Assembly (NCBI GenBank): GCA_002633025.1
Contig: NMRB01000209.1
Location: forward strand, 388,389-452,388
Direction: 5' to 3'
DNA: 64,000 nucleotides
DNA from: Notospermus geniculatus
Lineage: Eukaryota; Nemertea; Pilidiophora; Heteronemertea; Lineidae
Shown: positions 11,962-23,843 of the stretch, in pieces
How positions within the stretch are numbered: the first letter of the stretch is position 1
Layout: every line of letters starts with the position of its first letter
Translations under genes and position numbers: made by a program
The notes under the pieces: model-generated
What the model saw: only the letters and a program-made list of their open reading frames with translations
Databases searched by the model: none
What the model was told of the DNA's origin: nothing

Positions 11962-14900
11962 ATGGCATCAGTTAGCCCAATAACTGTTATTTCCTGGTCA
12001 GAATTTCTCGCTGACCCGCCGCTTATGTATGGCTTATTCGATAATGTCCCCGGTTTAGTCTCATACAACCCAGAAAAGGTGATGGTACTGGTGGACAATG
12101 AGTCACAAAGTGAAGACAGTCCCAGGTAGGTACATGTACTACATGTACCTGTAGTGTACTGTAGTGTAGAGTGTACAATGTACATAGGCCTACATGTACA
12201 TGTACATAGGCCTACATGTGTATTGTACTGCTGTACATACACGCATTGGAACACACAATCAAGTACATTCAAGTAGTAAGCTGTAATGAAGTGCCAGGTC
12301 TGCTGCAGGCCAAGTCAACAACAAGAACATGAAGAAAATGATGATATGATAGGAGCCAAAAATTTTCTTGCACAACAACACAACACAACAACGGAAAAAT
12401 CCTAATCGCTAATAGACAGATTGCCAAAGTCGGCCATATTGGACCAAAAGGCAATAACAAACACTGAATGTACAGTGAATGTATACCATTGATGTACAGC
12501 ATGTTTTAAAATGTGCAAAAACATAAAAGTTTGCCATGAAAATGTCTCAGATAACATAACCATCAGTAATAATACATTATTATCCACTAAGCCATGGCTT
12601 ACTTTTGGTAAAATAGTAATTCAGAAAAGAAAAAACAGACTTTTGTTGCTTAACCAACCTTGGATCCAGGTTTGTGAATCATCATGATTCCACACTGTCG
12701 GATAGGACCAACACACCTGGAGCTGAGGTTTGGCATAAACAAGGCATAATAAAAGTCTTTTAAAACTTTTTGTGGGAAATATCTGCAAACATTTCGGCCT
12801 GGGCATGGTTCCTAACACATGTAGCACTGCTGAGGAGGTGTTTATTTTGTAACTTTTCATGAAAGTTTGGTGTAATTGCAGGTTTTAAAACATGCTGTAT
12901 ATCANAGAACTGATTTGCGCATCACATCGCGCATTTGCGCATGGTCGTAATCAGTGGAAAACGTGAAACCAAGATCAAGGTTTGTGTGAAAAAAATTTCT
13001 GATTGAAGTAAATTTTCTGGCCGAGTTGACATTGATTTTCCCAAATATTTGATGAAAGTTGGGAAGGGAAGAGAACATTGAAATCCCTATTGGGAGGTGA
13101 ACGAAAACTCAATTGGGTTATTACCTCCCGACTGGGTGTTTTTTCGATTGGGAGGTCACCTCCCGATGCGGCAAAAGTTCCTGACTGGTGAGTGCTGTGA
13201 TTTCCTTTTAATACTATATTAAATATATGAGGTAGTGTAATTGTCACAACAAGAGTTACTGAAAGTCCTTGCATTGAGTGCTGTTTTAATAATGGATTTT
13301 AGAATCTGCTGCATTTTGTTAACTTCTTTATTATTACAGGAACCTCTAATTTTCCTGCTTAAAATTTTGAAATGCAAAAATACTGGAAAATTTTGTCTAG
13401 CTAATGCCAGGGCTTAAGATAAGAGGAGTATTTGCTTAAAATACTCCTTGAAATCTCAAAATACTCCTTCATTCCAGAACTGAAAGGGTAAAATACTCCT
13501 CTAGATTCATCAGTTTGCAATACTTTACTTATGGAATACTCCTTTGAAGAGTGAAAATACTCTTTCAAATTCTGATAGAAGAGTATAAATACTCGTTGCC
13601 CTAAAAATTATCTAAAGCCCTGTAATGCACTTCCCTACCAATAATTACTCTATGTACAATATAATTTTCAGGAACATTTGCTACTTTGATCAACACACTC
13701 CATCCGATTATTCGGTCACAATTAGAACCACAGTTTCAGACAGCCATGGCAGCTTGCAGTCAAGGGCAAAAGTTTTGTCTTGAGGTAAAGACAGTATTAG
13801 TATTGAGTAAAGATGGGTCCTTGAGAATGTGTTGGTATTCAATAGGAGCTGTCAGTGAGTTGACCAATAGGTGTCACTACGGCCAAATTCAATGCATGTG
13901 GCGGACCCATTCATTCTTGATCGAGCACCAATCACATGGATTTTCCTTTGTATTGGTCCGCTAGAATTTTGCTGCCGTCTTTTGGCAATACACGTGACCA
14001 AGAATATATAAGTACCAAGAATATACAACTCCAAATATGCGCCAAAAAGTGAGTTTACTAATTTGCCTCTGGTGATCTTGTAACTGAAGGAATCTCAATT
14101 TGTGAAGGATTTTTGTGTAGAGAAGATCTTTACCAACAAAATGACACCTCCCATAGTTATATACACTCAGAAATAACCGAGCTACAGAGCATTTTTGAAT
14201 GGACCATATTTTCGACAAATTGATATTGTACTTGATCTCAGGGTCGGGCACTCTGACCTATACAACAAATCCATGGTTTCACCAAAATCAAATTGCATGC
14301 CAGCAATATGCCTGGGCTGGGTTGCACGAAACTCACGACAGCGCTATCTTGGTGTTAGCGCTATCTTGATGTTAAATGACGTAAAAGAACAATGGATTTT
14401 TACGTCATCTAACATGAAGATAGCGCTAACACCAAGATAGCGCTGTCGTGAGTTTCGTGCAACCGGCCCCTGAAACTTTACATAAGAATATTGACGATAT
14501 TCTAAGTAATACAATTCAGTCAATTCAGTTAAATCTAAACTGGTTATTTAATTAGAAGGCCTATAATTACCGTACGCCCTCTATTATCAGAAAAAGTAAT
14601 TTAATGCCCAACCTTTTGATTGATTACCGGTACTAAGTTGTACATTCTTGGTACTTATATATTCTTGACGTGACTCACTGCTCCTATTGGCTTATCATCA
14701 CAGGACAGCTTTTTATGGAGGTACATGCAGTGGTATTCATACCTTCGTAGTGTTCACTCCTCGACCATTGCCCACAAATTGGTATGCAGGGATGAGACAA
14801 CGGGAGCAAACAATAAGAACTTGTAACCTATGGCAGGGAAGTGACAAACTGTCCCGCATGGACCAAATAATGCATTTGAATAAAATACCTGGGGCCTGTT

Positions 14901-17900
14901 TCATAAAGTGACTTTAAGCTAATGGTGCCTTCAACCAAATGGAAAATGCATTGCGTTAATGGCACCATTAGCTTAAAGTCACTTTATGAAGCAGGCACCT
15001 GGACACCTAAACTTAATGTGTTTTAAACTCCTTTGCAGATTGACTTGGCTGCATCTCTGAAGGAATGGTATGTGGACATGCTGGAAATTGATGACGTGTG
15101 TGCTCAAGTCAGGACAAAGACGAAGTTTTCTCGATTTTATATCACAAATTACAGCAAATATAAGCATTGTTTTGACTGCAATGCATACTGGTGTATCTTT
15201 TGTGCTCCTTGTTGGTTGCTTTCGGCGCCTATATATAAGGTGAGTACAGTAATGCCAGGGCTTTCATTAACTTTTTCCCTACCTGGGTCATGACTTCCAC
15301 TAATTTTTTTATGGAAGTCAACTTGGGAAGATGCTGGGCTCTTTAGACTTCCAGCAGTTCTTTTTGGGGATCATGACATTTTACTGGGGTCAAATCTTCC
15401 CTTTGTATGCTGCTACTGGTACCGCTTGCGAGCCAGGAGTGTGTAGTTGCGACGGGAATCCCCAGTTCTATTTGCAGCTGCGCTAGCAAGGATTGGGTGT
15501 TGTGAAGAAAATTTGGCCGGCGTGCGACTTCCAATATCTTGATCCCTGCGTCAGCCAGGGTCCTACTGGCGTAAATGGAGACTGAGTATACAGATGGGAC
15601 TTCCACACTTTCTCTATCAACGTATCATTGAATTTACCTGCATTTTTAAGGCTTCGGAGTTATTTATATTGCATCGTTTCTGTAGTTTACATGCGTAATA
15701 GACGCCATATGCAGGCTTAATGAAAGCCCTGATAATGCAGAGCAGAACACTTTTAAAGTATTCTTGGAAGATTGTCGGTTAAATGTTCCATTTTTGCCCA
15801 AACCCGGCTGTACCTGGCTTTACCTGCACATAGTTCATACCATAGGGCACTAGGGCACAAACTGTTATGTCGTCTAAACCAGTGTACCCAGGTTACGGAG
15901 TTAAGGTGGTTAGCGTTGACGGTTAGGGTCAGGACTAGGTTTAGGATTAGGGTAGGGGTCAGTGACAAGGGTTGAGGGTCAGGGTTAGGGGCTTGGGCTA
16001 GGAATTAGTGTGTAGGATCAGGACTGGACGACATTCACCCATTCAGCGTCACTAGGGCATATGCTAAAGAAAGGCGAATGGGCCAAAGCCACTCTTTACA
16101 ATTTACAATTTCTATGTATGTAAGCAACGAAATTAGTGTAAGAGACAAAGTTTATTAACGTGTTTCTTCGAATTTTCATTGCAGTTGCAGAGAAAAGCAC
16201 AGTGTAAAGATGTTGCTCTGGATGTAGTTGCACCGATTGTAATGAGAACGCCACTAACAAGAGGGCATGTGGTTGAAATAATGCCTGGTAAGTTGGCCAA
16301 CTGGAGTTTCAGTCCATTATATATGATGAGGATCTGTTACATGGAAGGTTTACTGTATTAGTATTTCTACAGTCGAACCTCGTTTCAACGTACCCCGTTT
16401 ACAATGTTTTCACCCCTATAACGTTCACATTTCAATGTCCCGATTTCGCATAATTATTATTTTCCATTAGCCGATTTTGTTTACAACGAACATTTTTATA
16501 ACGTAAACTTCATTATAACAACCAGATTTCCCAAAAAATAGTGAAAATACCTTCGTTACAACGAACAGCGGGAAGTTAACTGCCGCGGCGGCTTTGCTTA
16601 TGAACAATGTACAGCACGGGATTCCCCTCTGCTTCGCAATGCCTCAATACATTGTAGTACTCCCTGTAGATAGCTGGTGTAACTCCCGTAGATGCGGCAT
16701 GGTCCTGAGCACATGGTCAGAAAACATGTCTGGTAAACAGAAGCAAACCTTGCTGTCGGTGAAGGCCGAATTTGTCTCTCACTTTCGAAAGGGAGTGTCT
16801 ACATCGTAGTTGGCGGCCATTTTATTGGAAATGGTTACAATGAACTACCGTTATAACGTAAAGATTCGTTGTGTCCCTGGAGGTACGTTTAACGAGGTTC
16901 GACTGTATTAGGTACTGGTAAAGCCCCTTTCTTCTCCTGCTTTATTGTTGTGTTGCAACTTATTTCAAGAAATCAGTGTTGATGTGAATCTGTCTGTATT
17001 TTTCAGAGAGTCAGCGCAATCTCCTAGAGGAGCAAACAAATCAATTGTTTCAGACACAAGAAATCGAAGAAAACGTTGTTGTTGCTGTTAATCTTCCTGT
17101 CCAGGCCAGACAACCCTGGGGGTCATCCATACAAGAAACCGCAGTCCGCCCTGCTGTTCCTCAGGCTGAATGGACCCTTCCCGAAATAAGAGGGGAAAAT
17201 ACCCAACCTGCCATTCCGCATCAGGCTGTTGCTCCTCCGTCGTATGATGAAGCTGTTGGTAAGTTAGTGATCATCATAAGCCCCATTTAGACAAGGGCAA
17301 TTTATCGGTCCGGATCGTCTAAAGGGGTCGAGCGAACTCGGCCCGGTTGTGGCCCAGGCCCCCTTCCTGGAGGTGGACTCGGTCCGAACCGAGTACGGCA
17401 CGGTTGAGGAAAGTGATCGTCTAAACGCTCCACCATGTGCAACTGGGCCGAGCCCACTTACCTGAGACGCCGTGCGCATGCGTGTCGTCTTTCGCGGGAG
17501 ATTCATGCATGTAAACAATACAACTTGAGGGGTTATTTTGCATGGTATTTCAATGTAGCCACTCCAGATGGGGTAGTAATACAATTACACGCCGAGAAGA
17601 CAGGGTTTTGATGTGGTCACCAACACAAACATTCTCGAAACTTAAAAGATATTCTTCTGTCAAAAAGAGCAACGTCATTGATTCTGAATGACGCATTGCA
17701 CATAACGTCACGAACGATGCACGACATCAATGACATTCTCAACGTCGCAGGGCATGCGCTTTTGTGTTAAAACTGAGTTGTTCCCCAGTGCCTCTTTTGG
17801 GCATGCCGGTCGGGTTCCCCATTGTGAGTCCTGTGGTAAACTCCGAATCCTGTTGTATGAGATGCTCCACTCTTCTCAGCTCCCTCGACACTAAGAACGC

Positions 17901-18464
17901 CACCTCATCCAACGAAGTATGCAGGGTGTCTACAAGTCTTAAAAAGTCTTAAATTTGGAACTTCCATTTTTAAGGCCTTAAAAAGTCTTGAATTTGGCAA
18001 TTTTTGTAAGAAGGTCTTAAAAAGGTCTTAATTTTGGCTCTGAAATGGCGGGAAATCACATCTCAAGACTTCTAAAATCCAAATTTTCCTGGGGGAGACC
18101 CCCAGACCCCCCTTCGCCTAGACATCTGCCTTTCCCAGCCACATTCATCCCTATCACGTTTTTTCTGGTAGAAACACAGTCGGGGNGGGGGGGGGGGAGG
18201 TGTAGAAGAAAATGCGTCTTAAATTTTGCCGATATTTGGTCTTAAAAAGTCTTAAAAAGGTCTTAAATTTGGTGCTCCACAGGCTGTAGACACCCTGAGT
18301 ATGGTACAGTAGATGCTTTGTAAATAAGGTCTCAATAACCAGTGCCAAAATAGGTCTCAGCATTTGGATAATACCATGTAAACCTCTTCTCTACATCACA
18401 ACCTAAAAATGCTTTTTCTCTTCCAGCTGCTGGTGCTACAAATACATTGAATAACAACAAGTGA
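11962..18464 (+). CDS. Uncharacterised cysteine-rich protein with C-terminal PPxY motif
   Basis: Six exons: 11962–12125, 13672–13784, 15039–15239, 16185–16287, 17007–17258, 18427–18464; about 289 residues. The ATG has A at −3 and G at +4. Junctions 2–3, 3–4, 4–5 and 5–6 are in phase with good splice sites. Junction 1–2 is out of frame by one base as read: either the donor is CAAA|GTGAAG at 12109, a small exon is missed, or the assembly has an indel. Exon 3 carries C-x2-C-x4-C-x2-C-x2-C (CFDCNAYWCIFCAPCWLL), a hydrophobic cysteine cluster that could bind metal or be palmitoylated. Exon 5 encodes a glutamine-, valine- and proline-rich tail ending APPSYDEAV, a classic PPxY ligand for WW domains of NEDD4-type ubiquitin ligases. 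No signal peptide. I do not recognise the family; a membrane-associated adaptor is only a guess. Confidence 0.8.
13408..13622. mobile_element. Non-autonomous DNA transposon, 6-bp TAATGC duplication
   Basis: Ends CAGGGCTTAAGATAA and inverse TTATCTAAAGCCCTG are each directly flanked by TAATGC (13402–13407 and 13623–13628). The interior repeats AAAATACTCCTT in several forms. It ends about 50 bp before the acceptor of the PPxY gene's exon 2. Confidence 0.7.
14316..14468. repeat. Palindromic foldback element, about 150 bp
   Basis: Arms GGCTGGGTTGCACGAAACTC then ACGACAGCGCTATCTTGGTG, with a near-perfect inverse at the right. The word AGCGCTATCTTGRTGTTA occurs twice in the left arm. It sits in intron 2 of the PPxY gene. 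Confidence 0.85.
14891..14998. repeat. Foldback element, family B copy 1
   Basis: Arms GGGCCTGTTTCATAAAGTGA and CTTTAAGCTAATGGTGCC, with the inverse at the right. The core is GGAAAATGCATTGCGTTAA. Copy 2 is at 23501–23613. It lies in intron 2 of the PPxY gene, about 40 bp before exon 3. Confidence 0.85.
15257..15731. mobile_element. Non-autonomous DNA transposon with CAGGGCTTTCATTAA ends
   Basis: Left CAGGGCTTTCATTAA preceded by TAATGC; right inverse TTAATGAAAGCCCTG followed by A then TAATGC. It begins 18 bp after the exon 3 donor of the PPxY gene and fills much of intron 3. Confidence 0.65.
15895..15990 (+). repeat. Degenerate telomere-like GGTTAG/TTAGGG tract
   Basis: Irregular units such as GGTTAGGG, GGATTAGGG, GTTGAGGGTC and AGGGTTAGGGG over about 95 bp in intron 3 of the PPxY gene. 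It resembles decayed interstitial TTAGGG repeats. Confidence 0.55.
16370..16905. mobile_element. Pogo/Tigger-like MITE, 536 bp
   Basis: Left CAGTCGAACCTCGTTTCAAC, right inverse GTTTAACGAGGTTCGACTG, both flanked by TA. The subterminal region repeats TATAACGT and TACAACGAAC. No transposase frame. In intron 4 of the PPxY gene. Confidence 0.75.
17922..18297. mobile_element. Non-autonomous element with CAGGGTGTCTACA ends
   Basis: Ends CAGGGTGTCTACAAG and inverse GGCTGTAGACACCCTG, flanked on both sides by AGTATG. The interior is rich in AAGTCTTAAAAAGGTC and has a G-run with one N. The 6-bp flanking repeat is shorter than the 8 bp expected of hAT. Confidence 0.65.
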
Positions 18465-18725
18465 TATGCTACAAAACCACCGGTGAATTTTTACCTACGG
18501 TACTTTTATGGTTGATGGAACTTCGTTCGTTCAAGGAAAAGTGTACCTGAATGACAATCTTGTGGATGAAGTTGATGGACTGTTTACATGAGAGGTGCTC
18601 CAGTTGCCAAAGGTGCTTAAAAACTCCTTGTAAAGCATTGTTGTACACCTGCTGACAACTGCTGTGCTGAAATTTCATGAGGACAGGGCTGTAGGAACGT
18701 CATGGAGGTTGGGGGGGGGGGGCAG

Positions 18726-18731
18726 AATAAA
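18726..18731 (+). promoter_or_regulatory. Candidate poly(A) signal of the PPxY gene
   Basis: AATAAA 262 bp after the stop codon and just after a G-run; the first such hexamer downstream. Confidence 0.4.
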
Positions 18732-19882
18732 ATAGTGGACCGTAGCCGTAGTCCTTAGCAGTGAGATTTATCCCCAAATAATTTTCTTGGGGATGGAATT
18801 CTCCCCATTCTCCCCTCTGGCGGAAACCCTGACAGCAAGTTACAATGGACTTTGGGTCAAGACAGTGGCGTCAAGTAATATTATCAAAACCGGTGAGAAT
18901 GTTCTTCAGATTGTTAAGATGAATCTTTATACATGTATCGCATGAAGTGCTGATGTTTAAACAGTAATCATGGTTTACTCCTAGTGAGTTGGTGCTATCA
19001 GAATAAACCAATTTCAGTTTTCTGAATTTGGTGTCAGCTGGTGGAACTCCTGGCCACTGCACTGTCCACGTCTGCCACATGTGTCTTTATGACACTAAGC
19101 AAGGCTTGATTTAAGCGGCTTCTCATCGCAGTTTGTGAATGAAAAACAGCACTTTGCGAATTCAAGTTAAAACGCACTGGTAGCGAATCAAAGCGGTGCC
19201 TTCCACTGGTAGCGAATCAAAGCGGCGCCTTCCATTCCATGCTATCATAAAGGAATCAAACATAAAGGTTCAACTTACAAATTTAGCGTTTTATAAATGT
19301 AGACAGTATATATTCAAAACCTCAACAGATTTGCATTCTGACTCTTCCATATGATAGGCAAGACCCTTCTGCATGTTTACTGCAAATTTTGTTGAATTCC
19401 GACTACCGGTAGTTAATCTGATGATACAAAAGGACTGAATTAATGAGAACTCTACAAACGATGAGAGCGCAGGGTCATCTGTGTACATTTGAATACGCCA
19501 ACGTACATTTGCACACGGAACATTAATTGTGCTGAAAATAGCTCTGTTATCCTCAGAAATGGAATTCAAGGCATCAAGTTGACAGATTCATGTACCCCAC
19601 TACCATAAAAAAAGTTGAAGCTCCTGCTATTACGTAACACCAAAATTCAGGCAGTGAGAGACATCTGGTGGCAACACATGAAGTGTATCCCTCAGTTACT
19701 TCATCGTTCGCAGTTAAACCTTTATGTTTGGTTTCTTTATGATGCTACTCATACGTAGTGGAAATTGTAGAACCTTGGCTTAATCGTTAATCGTCGCACC
19801 GCCTCTAGGGTGCAGAACAAACTAAAGGTAGTTGGTTCGCTAACCCCGTCATAGTCGCTGTCTGCATACATGAGTCAGCTAT

Positions 19883-20163
19883 TTTAAAGCCCCACTGTAT
19901 TGAATCTGAAAAACGCAAATCATCGCCGCGATTCTTGACGTCAGTGCACGACGTCACGACGTGTAAAATGTACTGCGCTCTACCTGAATACATTAGAGCC
20001 CTCCCTGCAGATTTTTTCATTGTGTGCTGAAAACTAGGCCTTGATTCTCGGAAATACGCATCAGGCAGGCATTTTGGGGACCTTCACGATGCTATGAGAC
20101 CTCGACCAGCATTCTCCCAACACTTTGAAAATCCAGTAAAATTCAATACCGTGGGGCTTTAAA
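19883..20163. repeat. Inverted-repeat element, family A copy 2 (reverse orientation)
   Basis: Ends TTTAAAGCCCCACTGTATTG and CAATACCGTGGGGCTTTAAA. The interior matches the inverse of copies 3 and 4, including AATCATCGCCGCGATTCT. Confidence 0.85.
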
Positions 20164-20470
20164 CACACCACAGATAGGGCTCGGTGATACTCGAAGACAC
20201 TGATAATCAAATTATAGAATGGCTAATCAAATCATCTGTTTATCAAATTTTGATTCGCAAAGTTGATAATCAATCAAAAATTCCTAGATCAAGCCTTGCA
20301 CTATGGTCTACTATTTCTGAGACCCCAGCTGGCTAAAAGTGATTCCCTGGAACAAATATTTCTCGTTTCATTGTTTCTTCGAATACCTTTCACCAAATTT
20401 TTTTGGCTCAATCACAATGCCAATCTTAGTTTCTAGGTTTGAACTTGTATATAATGTTTATATCATATTA

Positions 20471-20708
20471 GGTTGCGTATCCATAGGCTGTTCGCATGTG
20501 CAGTTTGTCCCTGTTCCGTGTTTGCTTGTGGCCCATCACATGGACAGTGAACTTTTGTTTGACTTATTTGTCATTCCCATAGGCTGTACCGTGCGAACCT
20601 TTCCCATTATTCACGGCACATATGCCCTCTTCACTGGGAACATAGGGAACGAACATGCTCATTCCAGGTCACAAAGCCACAAGCGAACAGCCTATCGATA
20701 TGCAGCCT
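20471..20708. repeat. Inverted-repeat element, about 238 bp
   Basis: Left GGTTGCGTATCCATAGGCTG, then TTCGC; right GCGAACAGCCTATCGATATG, then CAGCC. A 140-codon open frame runs through it but is explained by the repeat. Confidence 0.65.
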
Positions 20709-21576
20709 TATTGGGCAGTAATGGGAATAAGCCATATTTTTTGCCCCTGCATAAAATGTGAGGCGGTCTAGGAAAACCCGTTGGATGTTGCTGAATGATC
20801 AACAAGGGCTATCAGATTGCCTGTGCATTGCTGGGTTCTCCACTAGTGTAACAGAATGGGCGCGGCGCCCGTTCTAAAACGCAGAATTGATCTCGACAGC
20901 GCCCAGTCTAAAAATTTGCCGCCCGGTCATAAAAAATTGCAGCCTGGTCAAAATTATTCACTTTAAATAACACTGAGGTTTCCAAGCACCAACAGGAGCT
21001 AGATTTGCATTCCGACATGTCCAAAATGCCGGGAAATCGCATTTCAGGGCTTCTAGATTTCAAATTTTTCTGGGTAGGCCCCCAGTCCGCCCGCGGAGGA
21101 TGTGCATGCGGCAGCGGCTTACGATATCAATAACCGTGTGACGTCACCAGTGCCCGGTCTGTTTCAAACCCTGTGGAGAACCCCGCATTGATCTGCTACT
21201 GTTTACCTGTTACGATGTACATTTCAGTTATTGGAATGTGCGGGTTCACGAAGGCAATTAACACTTTACTCAAATGTGACATCCGACGGGTTTTCGCGGA
21301 CTGCCTCGCAAGTGCATACTCAATACCACTGGCAGTTGTAGTGTTCATTTGGTTGTTGTTCAGTGGAGCACAAATCGTGTAATTGAAAGTTCAATGTCTT
21401 CCATTTTTTACATGGCCTCTTCAGGCTCTGGGCTATGAGAAATAATTTTCTATATTAACCTGAACTTTGCGCCGGCCGCAATGACTAATGAGAATCTCCT
21501 CTTCATGTGACATACCTGTACATGTACACGACACAGGCTTTCTCTTGTGCCAACAGTCATGATACATGTATCTGTA

Positions 21577-22315
21577 CAGTGGAACCCCTCTATCAAGGAC
21601 ACCTTTAAGCCAGGCACACATCGCACTTGCGACTGAAAGCAACCGATCTGGAGCCATGTTCCCGAAGCCATCGTTAGGTTAATGATGTCGTTAAAACTGG
21701 GAAAATGCATAGCGTAACGACATCGTTAACCTAACGACGGCTTCGGGAACATGGGTCCTGATCAGTGGCTGGTGATGTACCATTGTTGGCAACATTGTTG
21801 CCAATGTTGCAAATTCAGCAACTCAGTAAAAATCTGTCGTCATGTCCTGACTGCGCACATCGCACTTGCTACTGGCGGCAACTCAGGTAACATCGGGGGT
21901 GTTGAGACTGGACAAGACTACATGTAGGTTTTGTTTAGAAAACTGGCACTCATCAGTCGCAAGTTGGCGTACATCGCAGCGACTGAACGAAACTGGGTAC
22001 AACTAGTCGTAGAAAGTTGGACATGTGCTGCTCGTGGCGACTGGCAAAATCTCAGTTCCAGCGAGTCGCAAGGGTGCGCACATCGACCGTTTCTGGCGAC
22101 TGATCAATCGCATCCACTTCCAGCTAGATCCTCCCAGTTGCCAGTAGCTCAGTGGCGACTAGTTGTCTCCAGTTGCAAGCGTGATGTACGCTAGGCCTTT
22201 TAGGACTGACAGCTGGTGTTCATATTGAAAGGCCTCCTGATTTCAGAGGTCAGAATAACTAGAAATGACCAATTAGGGGCTTAACTTTGGTGGTCCTAAT
22301 AGAGAGGTATCCTCC
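21577..22315. mobile_element. Pogo-like element with nested insertions
   Basis: Left end TA then CAGTGGAACCCCTCTATCAA; the right end is a decayed inverse around CCTAATAGAGAGGTATCCTC. A family C foldback (21655–21754) and a repeat rich in ACATCGCACTTGC and GTCGCAAGT lie inside it. Confidence 0.5.
21655..21754. repeat. Foldback element, family C copy 1
   Basis: Arms CATGTTCCCGAAGCCATCGT then TAGGTTAATGATGTCGTTA, with the inverse at the right. The core is GGGAAAATGCATAGCGTAAC. Copy 2 is at 30900–30998. Confidence 0.9.
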
Positions 22316-22363
22316 TGGCACAGATGTGTTCCGTTCCAGCAAAAGTAGGCGCTTGTCGCAAGT

Positions 22364-22756
22364 CTAGCGTCCAATGGAAATAGGCCTACCTAGTATGTCA
22401 CATTTTGTTGTTTTCGAGAAAAATGGGTTTATGTGGAATGACAACTTGGAAGAGTTTTGTTGTGGAAAACACTCCTAATTAAAAATATGTCATACAAACA
22501 GGATTAAATGCAATTTGCTATGTTTTACCTCTGATTTCATGCTGAATTTGCAAAGGTAAAAACGTAGTAAGTCACAATTCTGATGACTTAGACGTAAAAA
22601 ACGAGTAAGTGCACCACTGTCTTTCCGAGGCTTTGGCAAACATTTTGCAAACAAAAACTGTTTAATATGATGAAACAATACCTAGTAAGCACGAATTTGG
22701 CCTTAACTCATTTTTTCCAAAAATGTGACTTACTAGGTATTTCCATTGGACGCTAG
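22364..22756. repeat. Inverted-repeat element, about 393 bp
   Basis: Left CTAGCGTCCAATGGAAATAG then CCTAGTATGTCACATTTT; right inverse AAAAATGTGACTTACTAGG then TATTTCCATTGGACGCTAG. Confidence 0.8.
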
Positions 22757-23500
22757 AAGTGATCATCACTGGTCATCAGTTTACTCTCGTATTATCACTG
22801 CTGTCCTCTACTATTGTCAACCTGTAGAGACATACATTTCAGCTGTTGTGTTGTAAGGCATGAACCCTTGTGTGTGACAAGCAACTACTTCTGCTAGAGC
22901 GGGCCACAAATGTCCACTAATATACAGTGAGTACATAGTTAACTGGTTGTGGCTCAAAAATTTTCTAAGTCCATAAAGGGGCCTACAACAGGAGAAATTA
23001 GACCAAGTCATTTTGTGGTCGCCTATCCAATTTATAGAGTCATTGGTTTGGAAAAGCTTGATTGAATGAATGATGTTGATTTCTGGTTGTTTTCAGTCAG
23101 ATGTTTGTGATTGGTTTCTTTATGAATGAAAGGTTTTGGAAGTTGTGGTCAGTCGGTTTCCATGTAAAACCAACGGATTAATCATGGACGAAAATGACAC
23201 TGATCATTTTCATCAGACCATGTCATGGTCTGAACAGAGGACACCAAGCAGAAAAGCCTATTCACGCTGTCAGGAATGAATGTAGAACCTACAACCCATT
23301 ATGGGGCCTCAATTGCATATTATAATGATCTGTAATGACCTTCCACCAAAATTGGGTCAGAACCAGTTAACTATGTACTCACTGTATATACAATGTAGTT
23401 GTATATGATGAGTATATGGCTTCATACATACATGAATATTAGTTAATATTCATTTTAAAATGCCACCATATTATTGAATGTGGAGTAGCCTTAGTTCCAG

Positions 23501-23613
23501 GGGCCTGTTTCATAAAGTGACTTTAGGCTAATGGTACCTTTAACCAAATGGAAATGCATTGAAGTTAATGGTACCGTCCCCATTCAGCTTTAAGTCACTT
23601 TATGAAACAGGCC
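23501..23613. repeat. Foldback element, family B copy 2
   Basis: Same arms as 14891–14998 (GGGCCTGTTTCATAAAGTGA). The right arm has a small disruption, CCGTCCCCATTCAGC. Confidence 0.85.
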
Positions 23614-23843
23614 TCAGAACTGTACATGTACGGTAGCACACAAATGTCCCCTAACAAATTTGATACAAACTAGAATGTTCAAAAGGGATTATAGTGTGCT
23701 GTTGTCGTGGTGTCACATTATGTAGTGTGAGACATCAGGGAGCGGAGGGATCCCTCCCTTCTTTGTAATAAATCTTAGTTTTACCTTAAAATATTTGAAT
23801 TTGGAACTTTATTGAAGACGAAGAGGCATCACAGGCGGGATTC

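Noticed and set aside
12616-12670. Candidate 45-bp exon between PPxY exons 1 and 2
   Set aside because: It has acceptor- and donor-like ends and is open, but its length is a multiple of three, so it cannot fix the phase mismatch.
20339-20761. 140-codon plus-strand open frame
   Set aside because: Most of it runs through an inverted-repeat element (20471–20708); the composition is not protein-like.
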